A stretch of 64,000 nt of DNA. It comes from Deinococcus humi (GTDB lineage Bacteria > Deinococcota > Deinococci > Deinococcales > Deinococcaceae). The position numbers and the translations under genes were made by a program. Below the pieces are notes generated by a model that searched no databases, was not told where the DNA came from, and worked only from the letters and a program-made list of their open reading frames with translations. Numbering within the stretch: position 1 is the first letter of the stretch; each line of letters starts with the position of its first letter. Of the stretch, positions 1 through 8,364 are shown in pieces. The stretch spans positions 62,001 through 126,000 of the forward strand of contig NZ_JACHFL010000004.1 of assembly GCF_014201875.1 (NCBI RefSeq), in the 5' to 3' direction.

Positions 1-112
1 GGAAGCCCTCGCCGTACCGGTGACTGAGGTTCCCCCCGGTGGAGGTGGTCAACCCGCGCGCGTACAGGTCCCGCGCCTCAGCCGCGAGGCGGCTCTGGAG
101 TCCGGCCCTCAT
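1..112 (-). CDS. Class II aldolase/adducin family protein, N-terminal fragment cut by window edge
   Basis: Only the first 37 residues are in the window. They contain the family's N-terminal pattern (AEARDLYARGLTTSTGGNLS), where the GGN(L/I)S segment is part of the phosphate-binding loop of L-fuculose-phosphate and ribulose-phosphate aldolases and epimerases. The ATG overlaps the stop of the upstream GH100-like gene by four bases (ATGA), so it is the next cistron of the same minus-strand operon. Its likely role is aldol cleavage or epimerisation of a sugar phosphate released by the locus. The exact substrate cannot be told from this fragment. The family call is by recognition of the motif. Confidence 0.75.
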   Translation of the reverse strand, partial: MRAGLQSRLAAEARDLYARGLTTSTGGNLSHRYGEGF

Positions 113-1431
113 GCCCAGCCCTCGCCGGCGTTGAATACCGGGCACTCGCCGCGCCGCACACATTCGTGCGCATACACGAACATCGCTGCGGACCAGCTCT
201 GCCCGCGGAAACCGCTGGGCCGCCCGGTAAGGCCGTGATGCCACTCGTTGAAATCCCACTCCAGGCCTGGCGTGCGCGATAGCTGGTCCATCTGCGCGAG
301 CCGGTCAAGTTGCCAGGCCGCCTCACGCAGCCGTCCAGTCTTGACCAGGGCAGCGACATAGAAGCCGCCAATGAAGGGCCAGATGCCGCCGTTGTGATAG
401 TGGTTGGGCAGATTGAGGTTGCGCAGGCGGTAGTACTCACGCCAGTCCTTGTCCCCGGGTTGCACCGGTGGGTAGATGGCCTTGACCGGCCACGGTTCGT
501 TGACACCAGCCGAATGGATGTAATCGAGGATCTTGTGGGCCTGCACGTCCGAGGCGAGCCCAAACAGAATCGCGATAAGGTTTCCGAACGTGTCGAAGCG
601 GTCCTCGTAGTCTCGGAACGCCATGTACGGCAGGAAGTAGGGGCGTTCCTGTAGCACGAGGGTGGTCAGGCGGACCGGGTACAGCCACTCCTTGCGATGG
701 CGCTCAATCCAGGCCATGTCCTTGTCGACCTCCGGACCCACCCATAGCAACGTGTTGATCTTGAAGCGGATGTCCTCGGCGCGCGCGCTGTAGACCTCGT
801 CGCTTTCACCGAGGGCGCCGCTCATGTGCGCCATGGCACGCTGCGCGGCGAACCACAACACATTGGGCCACAGGCTGTTGTAGCGGTTGGCGAACAGGTC
901 CGCCCAGTCCATCGCCTCATGCACCTCGAGCAGGCCGCACTCGTTGCTGTCCTGGTACTCCAGCCAGGTGTAGGCGCGTTGCAGGTGTGGCCACAGGTCG
1001 CGCAGCCGTCCAGTGTCACCGTCGCTGCGGTGCAGATAGTAGTTGCCGAGAATGAACCACAGGCTGTTGTCAATGCAGCCGGCGTGCGCGCTGTCCACCA
1101 CGACCGTGGGGGCGTCCTCTCCAACGTGGAGCGCGCCGCCGTGCGCAATCAGGGCCGGGTCGGGAATCCCGGTGAAGCCGACGTTGTGCGGAATATTGCC
1201 CAGCCGCGACTGGTACGCCGCGAGCGTGCGGACCGAACGGCGCGCGATCTCCTGACCTTCTCGGCCGGCACACAGCATCAGCCCAAGCGTGCAGATCATG
1301 CTGTCGCGCGCCCAGACCTGCTTGTACGCGGTGCTCGACCCGAGCAGGCCGATGGGGCTGCCGTTCCCGATCACGGCGCGCTCGGCGAGGGGACGGCCAG
1401 TGTCGGCGAGGGTGGCCGCGAGGTCAGTCAT
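109..1431 (-). CDS. (alpha/alpha)6-barrel glycoside hydrolase, GH100/amylo-alpha-1,6-glucosidase-like
   Basis: This is a 440-residue cytoplasmic-looking protein without signal peptide. Segments such as VWARDS near the N-terminus, GNIPHNVGF, and NLPNHYHNGGIWPFIGG near the C-terminus are typical of the bacterial proteins related to neutral/alkaline invertases (GH100) and glycogen-debranching (alpha/alpha)6 barrels. The start at 1431 was chosen because it gives an ATGA overlap with the GH84 stop; a longer reading frame upstream would run into the GH84 gene. In the operon it probably trims a glucosyl, fructosyl or mannosyl unit of the target glycan. Substrate specificity cannot be assigned from sequence alone. 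Confidence 0.75.
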   Translation of the reverse strand: MTDLAATLADTGRPLAERAVIGNGSPIGLLGSSTAYKQVWARDSMICTLGLMLCAGREGQEIARRSVRTLAAYQSRLGNIPHNVGFTGIPDPALIAHGGALHVGEDAPTVVVDSAHAGCIDNSLWFILGNYYLHRSDGDTGRLRDLWPHLQRAYTWLEYQDSNECGLLEVHEAMDWADLFANRYNSLWPNVLWFAAQRAMAHMSGALGESDEVYSARAEDIRFKINTLLWVGPEVDKDMAWIERHRKEWLYPVRLTTLVLQERPYFLPYMAFRDYEDRFDTFGNLIAILFGLASDVQAHKILDYIHSAGVNEPWPVKAIYPPVQPGDKDWREYYRLRNLNLPNHYHNGGIWPFIGGFYVAALVKTGRLREAAWQLDRLAQMDQLSRTPGLEWDFNEWHHGLTGRPSGFRGQSWSAAMFVYAHECVRRGECPVFNAGEGWA

Positions 1432-2822
1432 GCGCGCTCCTGGGCGGCGCCCCCGGCCTGCGCCAGCGTCTCGGCGGCCCACACGCAGCGCCGCGCGAAG
1501 GTGTCGAAGGTGTCACCGGCCACCCAGTGGAAGTTTTCACGGACAAGGGCGATCTCCTCAAGAACGTACTCGCGAGCGCGGGCGTCGTGTGGGTGATCGA
1601 GCGCGCCCAGCGCGTACTTCGCGACGCGTGCCCAGCCGGCGAGTTTGGCGGTCCAAGGCGCGAGATCGGCACGCAGGGCAAGGTCAACCAAGTGAGCGAG
1701 CGTTTCGGCGTGCACTTCCATGTCCCGCACCAGCTGCCGCAAGGGCGCCTCGCTGGGTGTCACGGGTTGCGTGGCGGGGCGCCGCGGCACGTCGGGGCCG
1801 GCTTCCGCCGGAGCCCCGCCACGCGCGGCCCAGAACGCGTCGATGGCCGGCCAGAGCGCGTGATGCAGCGCACCCTCCGGTCCGACGAGCGGGCTGCGGC
1901 GCGCAAGATCGGCCAAAAACAGTACGGCCTCAGCCTCCTGCGGTGTGGCGGTGCTGGCGCGTGCTGCCTCGGTGAAGGCCGCGTCCGGGTCGTAGCGGTG
2001 CGGGCCGCGCAGGAAGGCGGCGGTGGTGCGCAGCGCGACGCGGCTCGCCGCGGGCAGCGCCCCTGCGGCGGCGAAATACCCCGCAGTGGCGGCGATCAGC
2101 TCAGGCGTGCGGCCTCTGAGCGGCGCGACATGCGGGTCGTGCTGCATGTCGAGGTCGTTGACGGGGAAGTTGTCCCACAAGACGGGTTTGCGGCGCAGCG
2201 CGTCGGTCACCCTGCTCAGGTCGGCGACGCTGATGGCTGGGCTGCACACGTCAGGCCCGGTCCACAGGATCTGCGTGCGGGCGTCCACGCTGGCCCCCAG
2301 GGCCCACAGATACGCGGAGTTGCCGCTGCCATGGTACTCGGTCGGGCAGAAGTAGAATTCACCGTCCTCGCCGACGTCTGCCAGAAGTTCGTTGGCGAGC
2401 CACGCCTGCGCCCGCGCCAGATCGGGGAACGCTGTGGCGTCACGGCTGTTTTCGAAGTGACTGGGAATGTCGTCGAGCAACAGCGCGAACGAACGGATGC
2501 CGCAGCGCTGCGCCGCGCGCAGTTTGCCGCGCAGCGCCGCGAGGTGCGCGGCGTCGGTGTACTGAAACGCCAGGGCACTCAGCCCAAAAATGAGCTCCAC
2601 GCCGGCCTCTTGGGCATGGGCATACAGGCGCGCGAACTGCGCCCATTCAGTGGTCGCGTACGGTTCCCGCCAGCGGTTGCGGTGGATAGGGTCGTTTTTG
2701 GGAGCGTAGAGGTAAGCGTTGAAACCAGTCTCTCGCATGAAATCGAGCGTGTCGTGCCGCTCACTCCACGACCAGGGACGGCCGTAAAAGGCCTCGAGAA
2801 CACCGCGCCGTTCAGGATGCAT
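1428..2822 (-). CDS. GH84 beta-N-acetylhexosaminidase (O-GlcNAcase/hyaluronidase-like)
   Basis: The 464-residue protein opens with RRGVLEAFYGRPWSWSER, the hallmark of GH84, followed by YAPKNDPIHRNRWREPY and the catalytic Asp pair at residues 117-118 in ALLLDDIPSHF. GH84 enzymes use substrate-assisted catalysis to remove beta-linked GlcNAc. No signal peptide is evident, so it would act in the cytoplasm on imported oligosaccharides. The start at 2822 is preferred over 2834 because GGAG lies six bases upstream of it. It overlaps the end of the MBL-fold gene by 11 bases and the next gene by four, consistent with translational coupling. The C-terminal part is helical and less conserved. The family call is firm; the natural substrate is inferred. 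Confidence 0.88.
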   Translation of the reverse strand: MHPERRGVLEAFYGRPWSWSERHDTLDFMRETGFNAYLYAPKNDPIHRNRWREPYATTEWAQFARLYAHAQEAGVELIFGLSALAFQYTDAAHLAALRGKLRAAQRCGIRSFALLLDDIPSHFENSRDATAFPDLARAQAWLANELLADVGEDGEFYFCPTEYHGSGNSAYLWALGASVDARTQILWTGPDVCSPAISVADLSRVTDALRRKPVLWDNFPVNDLDMQHDPHVAPLRGRTPELIAATAGYFAAAGALPAASRVALRTTAAFLRGPHRYDPDAAFTEAARASTATPQEAEAVLFLADLARRSPLVGPEGALHHALWPAIDAFWAARGGAPAEAGPDVPRRPATQPVTPSEAPLRQLVRDMEVHAETLAHLVDLALRADLAPWTAKLAGWARVAKYALGALDHPHDARAREYVLEEIALVRENFHWVAGDTFDTFARRCVWAAETLAQAGGAAQERA

Positions 2823-4581
2823 ATTGATCTCCATTAAGATCGCCGCAGGTGGCGTGCCGGATGGTGGCGTGAGCAAACAGGCACGGCTCACCGGCCGGCC
2901 CGCGCAGTTCAAAATGAATCCGCGCGCCTGAGGGGCCGCTCGGGTGGAAGTCGACGGTCTGGCAGCCACCCGCTGGCGCTGCCACGGACAGGCAGGCAGG
3001 CGCTGTGGCCGCGCCGGAGACATGCAGCGTTCCGGTGAAGGGGGTGTCAGTGGGGTTCTCTATGGTGAGGACGACCAGCTGGCCGCTCACGCCGTTGATG
3101 GGCTCCGCCCGCAGGAGCATCCGGGCGATGTGGGGTTGAAGCTGGGCATGCAGCGCCTGCAGTTGCTCGCCCCGTACGCGCAGTTTCTCGAAGTAGGCCG
3201 CGTCCGGTACGACCGGCTGGGCGTGACCACTCAGAATCAGGTTCGGCTGCAGCCGCGCGTACAATTCGGCGCTCCGGGTGTAGTCGGTCTCGCGGAACAG
3301 GTTGGGGTAGGTGTAATTCAGGCCCAGGCCGTCGGCATCCGCGTACTGGTCACCTCCGAACAGCACCACCTCGCCGTACGCTTCGACCAGCAGGCCGCAG
3401 GCGTACCGGGCGTGGCCCGTGAGCTCGTGGGGTGTGATGCGGAATTCGTTCCACTCGAACGGCTCTCCGAGCGCCAGGGTGCGCTGGGCGGTTATCGAAT
3501 CGAACCACAGGCACGGCAGACGGTAGGCGCCTGGGCGGGCCAGCACGTCCACGAGGTTCTCTGGCGCCCAGAGCTGCGCGCCGTAATTCTCCTGAAGCAG
3601 CGAAATCCCCGCCACATGATCGTCGTGATAGTGGGTGGGGATCACCGCGTCGATTCCCTGGATTCCGTAGCGCCGCAACAGGGTGGGCAGGGTATACAGC
3701 CAGGGCCGGCGCGAGGCGCGGTCGGTACTGCTGGCCTGACCGAAGCTGAAGTCATAGCCAAAGTCGATCAGCAGCGCCCGGCCGTTCTGGGCCCGCAGCA
3801 CGTAGGCGCACGCGAGGCTGGTGCGGTTCATCAACAGCCACGGCCGCAGCTCGGCGTACGGCTCGCCGCGCAGCTCCAGCAGCCGGGTGTTGTGGCGGCG
3901 CAGTTGCAGCAGCGGCCAGAGGGCTGCAGCAGTCAGCTGCAGCGCGGCGCACGGCATCGGCTCACCGTGTGCCGGGAGGACCTGGGTGGGCTGCAGTTCC
4001 GCCAGATCCAGCAGCGACAGGATGGTGCCGGCGAGGCCCTCACCACCGTGGTAGGTCCACTGGGTCGAGGCCAGGCGGCTGACCTGACCTGGCGCGTACA
4101 GCAGGTCTCCGGTGAAGGCCAGGGTGTGGCGGCGCCAGTTGAGCAGGAACGTGGCGGCGGCGGGCGTCGGTCCTGGCGTGGGCCATACCGTGAAGCGCAG
4201 ACGTCCGAACCGGTAGGTGCGGTATTCGCGCAGCGGCTGGGTCACGGCCGCGTCCGGCACCACCCAGTGGTACGGACGAGCGTCATAGTTGTTGCGCCGG
4301 TCCGCCATCGACAGGTAAAGCGCTGGGTCCAGAAGGCTCTGGCCCTCGCCCTGGAGAATGTAGACCGGAATGCCGGCGCGCACCGCGCGGGCGGCCCCCG
4401 CAGCCACGTCACGGTGGTGGTGCGTCAGCAGCACCGCCTGCACGTGCCGGACCTGCGTCGGCAGGCAGTCCAGGACGGACCCGTCGCCGATGTTGATCAG
4501 CACCGCGCTGTCAGCGTCGCACACGACGTACACGTGCGCGGAACTGGTGTGGCGATACACGTCCGGCAGGATCTCGTTCAT
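2812..4581 (-). CDS. Tandem metallo-beta-lactamase-fold protein
   Basis: The 589-residue protein carries two MBL-fold halves. The first has a degenerate metal motif (H54-x-H56-x-D58-V59, the last His replaced by Val) with later FTGD and LPAHGE elements. The second has a complete HxHxDH motif (H317, H319, D321, H322 in PTHYHDDH), then LTGHARY, FGGDQY and LSGHAQP, which can supply the remaining ligands. A C-terminal beta-sandwich of about 90 residues follows. The start at 4581 has GGAG eight bases upstream. MBL-fold proteins hydrolyse many kinds of ester, lactone or phosphate. Here the operon position suggests a glycan or sugar-lactone substrate, which is inference only. No signal peptide is visible. 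Confidence 0.75.
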   Translation of the reverse strand: MNEILPDVYRHTSSAHVYVVCDADSAVLINIGDGSVLDCLPTQVRHVQAVLLTHHHRDVAAGAARAVRAGIPVYILQGEGQSLLDPALYLSMADRRNNYDARPYHWVVPDAAVTQPLREYRTYRFGRLRFTVWPTPGPTPAAATFLLNWRRHTLAFTGDLLYAPGQVSRLASTQWTYHGGEGLAGTILSLLDLAELQPTQVLPAHGEPMPCAALQLTAAALWPLLQLRRHNTRLLELRGEPYAELRPWLLMNRTSLACAYVLRAQNGRALLIDFGYDFSFGQASSTDRASRRPWLYTLPTLLRRYGIQGIDAVIPTHYHDDHVAGISLLQENYGAQLWAPENLVDVLARPGAYRLPCLWFDSITAQRTLALGEPFEWNEFRITPHELTGHARYACGLLVEAYGEVVLFGGDQYADADGLGLNYTYPNLFRETDYTRSAELYARLQPNLILSGHAQPVVPDAAYFEKLRVRGEQLQALHAQLQPHIARMLLRAEPINGVSGQLVVLTIENPTDTPFTGTLHVSGAATAPACLSVAAPAGGCQTVDFHPSGPSGARIHFELRGPAGEPCLFAHATIRHATCGDLNGDQYAS

Positions 4582-4955
4582 GCGTGGGGCTCCATGGCCA
4601 TCTGAGGCGCAGCGGCAGGGGTGAGCACAGACCGCCGCTCCGCCTGAACCGCCCCGGTGGTGTTGGTCTCCGGGCCGAGTGTCCGGGCAACGAACGGCTG
4701 GACCAGACGGGATGCGGGCGGCTCCACAGACATGTTCTTCTCGCTGAGTCCACGCACACGGGCGCTTGCCGGGACTGCCGGCCACTCGCCAGGACGCGCA
4801 GCCGGACTCTTTATCCGGGGTCCGGATATACAGCCGAGGAGGGCCACCGACGCGCCGAACGGCGGGGCCAGCGAACGTTCGATCCTTTCAAGTTCAAGGC
4901 TGCCCAGGGCCAACTGGACGTCCCGAACATGCTGAGCAATGGAGGCTGTGGTCAT
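4578..4955 (-). CDS. Hypothetical protein; N-terminus resembles the start of SIS-domain proteins, possible gene remnant
   Basis: The 125-residue frame starts after a GAGG box ten bases upstream and ends with an ATGA overlap onto the MBL-fold gene, so it is placed like a real cistron. Residues 7-28 (about AQHVRDVQLALGSLELERIE) look like the first helix of SIS-domain sugar-phosphate isomerases, but the GNGGSA phosphate-binding loop that should follow is absent in every frame. The rest is proline- and arginine-rich with no family I recognise. It may be the stub of a deleted isomerase gene fused to unrelated sequence, or a poorly conserved small protein that keeps translation coupled through the operon. 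Confidence 0.35.
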   Translation of the reverse strand: MTTASIAQHVRDVQLALGSLELERIERSLAPPFGASVALLGCISGPRIKSPAARPGEWPAVPASARVRGLSEKNMSVEPPASRLVQPFVARTLGPETNTTGAVQAERRSVLTPAAAPQMAMEPHA

Positions 4956-5028
4956 GGGCTGGCGTCCTCTTTCTGGTTTCAGGCTGGCTGGAATTTGGGT
5001 GGAACGGCGGCAGGGATGGCAGCGAGAC

Positions 5029-5163
5029 TCAGGTGCAGCCGTGATCGTCCTGGGAGCAGGCAGACACACCGGAAGGACGCCGCCGTGTGCCGTTGTGCGG
5101 CAGGCCGACCCTGTGGCCGTTGTTCTGGGCGAAATGCCAGTGCGTGGTTGCGGGGCTGGGCAT
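5029..5163 (-). CDS. Possible 44-residue small ORF between YesL-like gene and next cistron
   Basis: An ATG at 5163 is preceded by an excellent ribosome-binding site (GAGGAG, six bases spacing). The resulting 44-residue peptide has no transmembrane segment or known motif. It lies in the otherwise unexplained gap between the DUF624 gene and the SIS-like fragment. The strong ribosome-binding site suggests that a longer gene once began here and has been truncated. It could equally be a chance frame. Confidence 0.2.
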   Translation of the reverse strand: MPSPATTHWHFAQNNGHRVGLPHNGTRRRPSGVSACSQDDHGCT

Positions 5164-5197
5164 GCTGATCTCCTCACAGGAAAAGGGCGCCGGACCT

Positions 5198-5857
5198 TCA
5201 GGCGGGCGAGGGTTCTTCGGGCGGGTCCAGGGACGGCTCGGGCGGTTCATCCTGCTCCACCAGTGGCCGCACCTGCGTGGCCGCGAACACCAGCCCAAGG
5301 CTGACCAGGACCACCAGACCGAACGTGCGCGTCAGGTAGCCGACCACACCCAGCACGACGGGAACCAGAACATACAGATGAGCCGAGACGGGTGAGCGCG
5401 CCAGCCCCAGGAAGGCCGGGCGCCAGGCCCGGAGGAAAGGCCGGCGCTCGACGCTGAGCGCTTCGAGCAGGTAGGGTTGAAGCGCGACGAACAGCCAGGT
5501 CAGGTACACCGCCAGCAGGGAGACGACTGCGTCCCCGAAAGGCTCCAGCACCCGGCGCCAGTACACGAGGTTGCTGTAGACCAAAAAGGCGAACACGGCC
5601 ACCGAGACCAGCCACAGGACGCCGGGCAGCAGATTCTGCACCAGCAGCGCCGGGTAGCGCCGAAGATCTGCAGGCCGGTCCTCACGCAAGGTGGCAATCA
5701 TGGCGTAGGCCGCGAGGGTGGCCGGACCGGCCAGGATGACCGTCCACGCCAGAACGATCCAGATGAGGTTGAGGCCTACCAGTGTGGACAGGTGCCGCCA
5801 GGTGAGCAGGCCACCGTCACGGTAAGCGCGCGGCAAGAACCTCACACGGGTCCCCAT
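5198..5857 (-). CDS. DUF624/YesL-family membrane protein
   Basis: This 219-residue protein has about five hydrophobic segments (starting around residues 25, 75, 108, 160 and 175) and the overall layout of the YesL/DUF624 family. YesL-like proteins occur in many carbohydrate-utilisation operons, usually beside ABC sugar transporters, and their function is not established. The C-terminus is an acidic, proline-rich cytoplasmic tail. The start at 5857 overlaps the GH2 stop by 16 bases, so the two are translated together. Assignment rests on hydrophobic pattern, size and context. Confidence 0.7.
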   Translation of the reverse strand: MGTRVRFLPRAYRDGGLLTWRHLSTLVGLNLIWIVLAWTVILAGPATLAAYAMIATLREDRPADLRRYPALLVQNLLPGVLWLVSVAVFAFLVYSNLVYWRRVLEPFGDAVVSLLAVYLTWLFVALQPYLLEALSVERRPFLRAWRPAFLGLARSPVSAHLYVLVPVVLGVVGYLTRTFGLVVLVSLGLVFAATQVRPLVEQDEPPEPSLDPPEEPSPA

Positions 5858-8364
5858 GCCAGCGTGACGGGAGCGGTATTGATGGCCTGCACTGTCAGGT
5901 TCGCCGGGCCGCCGGGCGGATCCAGCGACACGCGCAGCCCGAGCTCCTCCCCGGGAAGCAGCGCAAAGCCGTTGTCACTCAGGTGTTCGCCGACGCCAGC
6001 AGGGGCCTCGACGCTGATCCAGGGCGCGACATACGTGCCGACATTCCGGATCAGCACTCCGGTCAGGCTCGGCTCGACACTCAGCGTGGTCTGGGTCAGC
6101 CGGGCGATGGGCGCGAAGGGCGCGGCACCGGCGCGTGCGATCCACTGCTCCGTGCGGGCCAGCAAGGTTCCGTCCTCGCCGTGCAGCTGCGCACGGAGCA
6201 GGCCCGGTGTGTCGGAGAGGGGCAGGGAGACCGGCTGGCCAGGAGCGGGCCAGGAGACGGGGCGGCTCAGCGTGAGCAGGGTCATGCCCGTAACGCTATA
6301 CAGCGAGAGGGTCAGTCGACCACTCCCGGCAGTGTCGGCCAGCACCTGAGGACAGGCACACAGGCTTCCATCCCCGACGGGAGCCGGGAGGCCTAGATGC
6401 AGGGCCACCGGCGCGTTTGCCTCCCGGCAACGGTAATACGCGAACTTGGGCTTCAGGTCGTAATCGATGACGCTGGTGTTGTGGGCATTCGGCCAGGGCT
6501 CGTTGAGCTGCCACACCAGAGCGAGGCTGCATTCCCCTCGCCGGGCGCGGTTCCAGCCCAGGGCATGACGCAGCACGTCCGCCTGGGCCGCCTGAGTGAG
6601 CCGGACGTAATGACCAAGGTCCTCGACCGGGCCAAAGACCTCCTCAATGCGGTGGGCCATCAGCCACCATTCACCGTGGTGCACCACTTGAGGGTTGCGG
6701 TCATCCATCGGCCAGACCGGCCCGTCGGTCAGATAACGGCGCAGGGTGGACTCGCGCGAGGCCGCCTGACAGCCGAACTCGCTGTGGGCGAGCGCGCGGT
6801 TATGGGTATACGGCAGGTAACTGTCCTGCACGCCCCGGTAATGCCACGGGCCATGCACGTCATGCAGGTCGTGTGGCCGTTCCTGGGCGATAGGCATGCT
6901 CAGGTCGTACTCCGGGCCACTGGGTGAGGACGGCAGGAAAGGCCGCGTGCCGTCGTGCAGGCGGATGAGGGCTGCCATTCGCGCCACCGTCGGGTCCGCA
7001 TCGGTTACGGGCCGGCGCTGAGCGTCGGTCAGCTCGTTACCGGCGCTCAACAGCACGACACTGGGATGGTGGCGCAGCGCCCGCACCAGGGGCGGCAGGT
7101 CGCGCTCGAGGTTCTCCAGAAAAGCCGGACTCCGTGGAGGAACATTGTCGGTCCCACTGGACGTCAGCGGCATTTCCTGCCACACCAGCAACCCACATTC
7201 ATCGCACGCGTCCAGAACAGCCTGGGACGCCAGCGGACCGACGCCGTTGTAGCGCAGCAGGTTGGCATGGGCTGCGAGCGCGTACCTGACCAGGGTCCGT
7301 TCACGTTCAGCGACTCCGGCCCGGCCTGGAATCAGATCACTGGGGACCATGTTGAAGCCACGGACATACAGCGGCTGATGGTTGATTGCCAGAGTGTACG
7401 GGCGGGCGCCGCGCTGATGCGACGCTTGGTTGTGCACCAGGGCCACCTGCCGCACCCCGAACCGCCGCTTCACCGGTGTGCTGCCTGTCACCCAGGCGCG
7501 AACCATATACAGCGGCTGCGCCCCGAGGGCCGCCGGCCACCACAGGTCAGGCCCCTCCAGGGAAAATGCCAGCGACGATGCCGAACCGGTCACCCGCTCC
7601 CGGCGTCCGTCCGGGTGGAACAGTTCAGCCGTCACCGGAAGGGCCAGGTCCCCGTCATGCTCCAGATCCACCTCCACCCGGGCACGCTGCAAGTCATCGC
7701 TGAGGACAACGCGCGGGTTGACGTCGAGCACAGCGGCGCCCGCATCGGCCTGCAGACTGACGCCGCGCCACAACCCCACGTGCACCAGGCGCGCCCCGAA
7801 ATCCCACCAGTACCCGGCGCGGGGCTTGAGGGTCTTCGTCCGACTGGTTCGGCCCAGCTGACCGGCCTCGGCAGGAGGCTCCTGCAAGACCACCACCAGC
7901 AGGTGTTCAGAGGCACGGTCCAGCCAGCTCACATTGAAGCGCGCGGGCGTGTGTGTACCCGCCAACGTCCCCAGGCATTCGCCGTTCAGGTACACCTCGG
8001 CGCTGTAGTCTACGCCTTCAAAACACAGGTGCAGCCGGGCGGCGGGGGCCAGCTCAATCCGGAAGGTTCGTCGGTACACCCACTGGCGGGCGCTGACCCA
8101 CTCAGCGTCCAGACTGGCCAGACCAAAGTTGGGGTCGCGGATCAACCCGGCGCGCAGCAGGTCGTCGTGCACACTCCCCGGAACGCAGGCGTCAATCCAG
8201 GCCGTGCGGGCGAACGCGCCCACCGGCTGAGCGAGTTCAGCATGCCAGCGGTGAAAGCGCCACGCCTCGCTGACCGACCCCGCCAGCTGCCACCGGCCAC
8301 CCAGGTCCTGAGCGGTCAGGGCGCAGGGCAGGTGGTCTGGTGGGCTCACCACTTCATCAGGCAT
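5842..8364 (-). CDS. GH2 beta-mannosidase-like enzyme
   Basis: The 840-residue protein has the GH2 order: N-terminal sugar-binding jelly roll (WVYRRTFRI, LCFEGVDYSAEVYLNG), Ig-like domain, TIM barrel and C-terminal beta domains. The acid/base Glu is at about residue 444 in LLSAGNEL and the nucleophile Glu at about 529 in AHSEFGCQA, a normal GH2 spacing. Its size and the SVHDDLLRAGLI and YEWVYRR-type region fit beta-mannosidases, which remove beta-linked mannose such as the core mannose of N-glycans. No signal peptide is seen. The start at 8364 overlaps the aldolase stop by eight bases. The family is clear; mannose specificity is likely but inferred. Confidence 0.87.
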   Translation of the reverse strand: MPDEVVSPPDHLPCALTAQDLGGRWQLAGSVSEAWRFHRWHAELAQPVGAFARTAWIDACVPGSVHDDLLRAGLIRDPNFGLASLDAEWVSARQWVYRRTFRIELAPAARLHLCFEGVDYSAEVYLNGECLGTLAGTHTPARFNVSWLDRASEHLLVVVLQEPPAEAGQLGRTSRTKTLKPRAGYWWDFGARLVHVGLWRGVSLQADAGAAVLDVNPRVVLSDDLQRARVEVDLEHDGDLALPVTAELFHPDGRRERVTGSASSLAFSLEGPDLWWPAALGAQPLYMVRAWVTGSTPVKRRFGVRQVALVHNQASHQRGARPYTLAINHQPLYVRGFNMVPSDLIPGRAGVAERERTLVRYALAAHANLLRYNGVGPLASQAVLDACDECGLLVWQEMPLTSSGTDNVPPRSPAFLENLERDLPPLVRALRHHPSVVLLSAGNELTDAQRRPVTDADPTVARMAALIRLHDGTRPFLPSSPSGPEYDLSMPIAQERPHDLHDVHGPWHYRGVQDSYLPYTHNRALAHSEFGCQAASRESTLRRYLTDGPVWPMDDRNPQVVHHGEWWLMAHRIEEVFGPVEDLGHYVRLTQAAQADVLRHALGWNRARRGECSLALVWQLNEPWPNAHNTSVIDYDLKPKFAYYRCREANAPVALHLGLPAPVGDGSLCACPQVLADTAGSGRLTLSLYSVTGMTLLTLSRPVSWPAPGQPVSLPLSDTPGLLRAQLHGEDGTLLARTEQWIARAGAAPFAPIARLTQTTLSVEPSLTGVLIRNVGTYVAPWISVEAPAGVGEHLSDNGFALLPGEELGLRVSLDPPGGPANLTVQAINTAPVTLAWGPV

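Noticed and set aside
2944..4605. A 553-residue plus-strand open frame opposite the MBL-fold gene
   Set aside because: It is a composition shadow in high-GC DNA. The minus-strand gene has metal motifs, a ribosome-binding site and operon coupling; the plus frame has no family pattern.
4578..4955. Full SIS-domain isomerase
   Set aside because: Only the first helix resembles the family; the GNGGSA loop is absent in all three frames.
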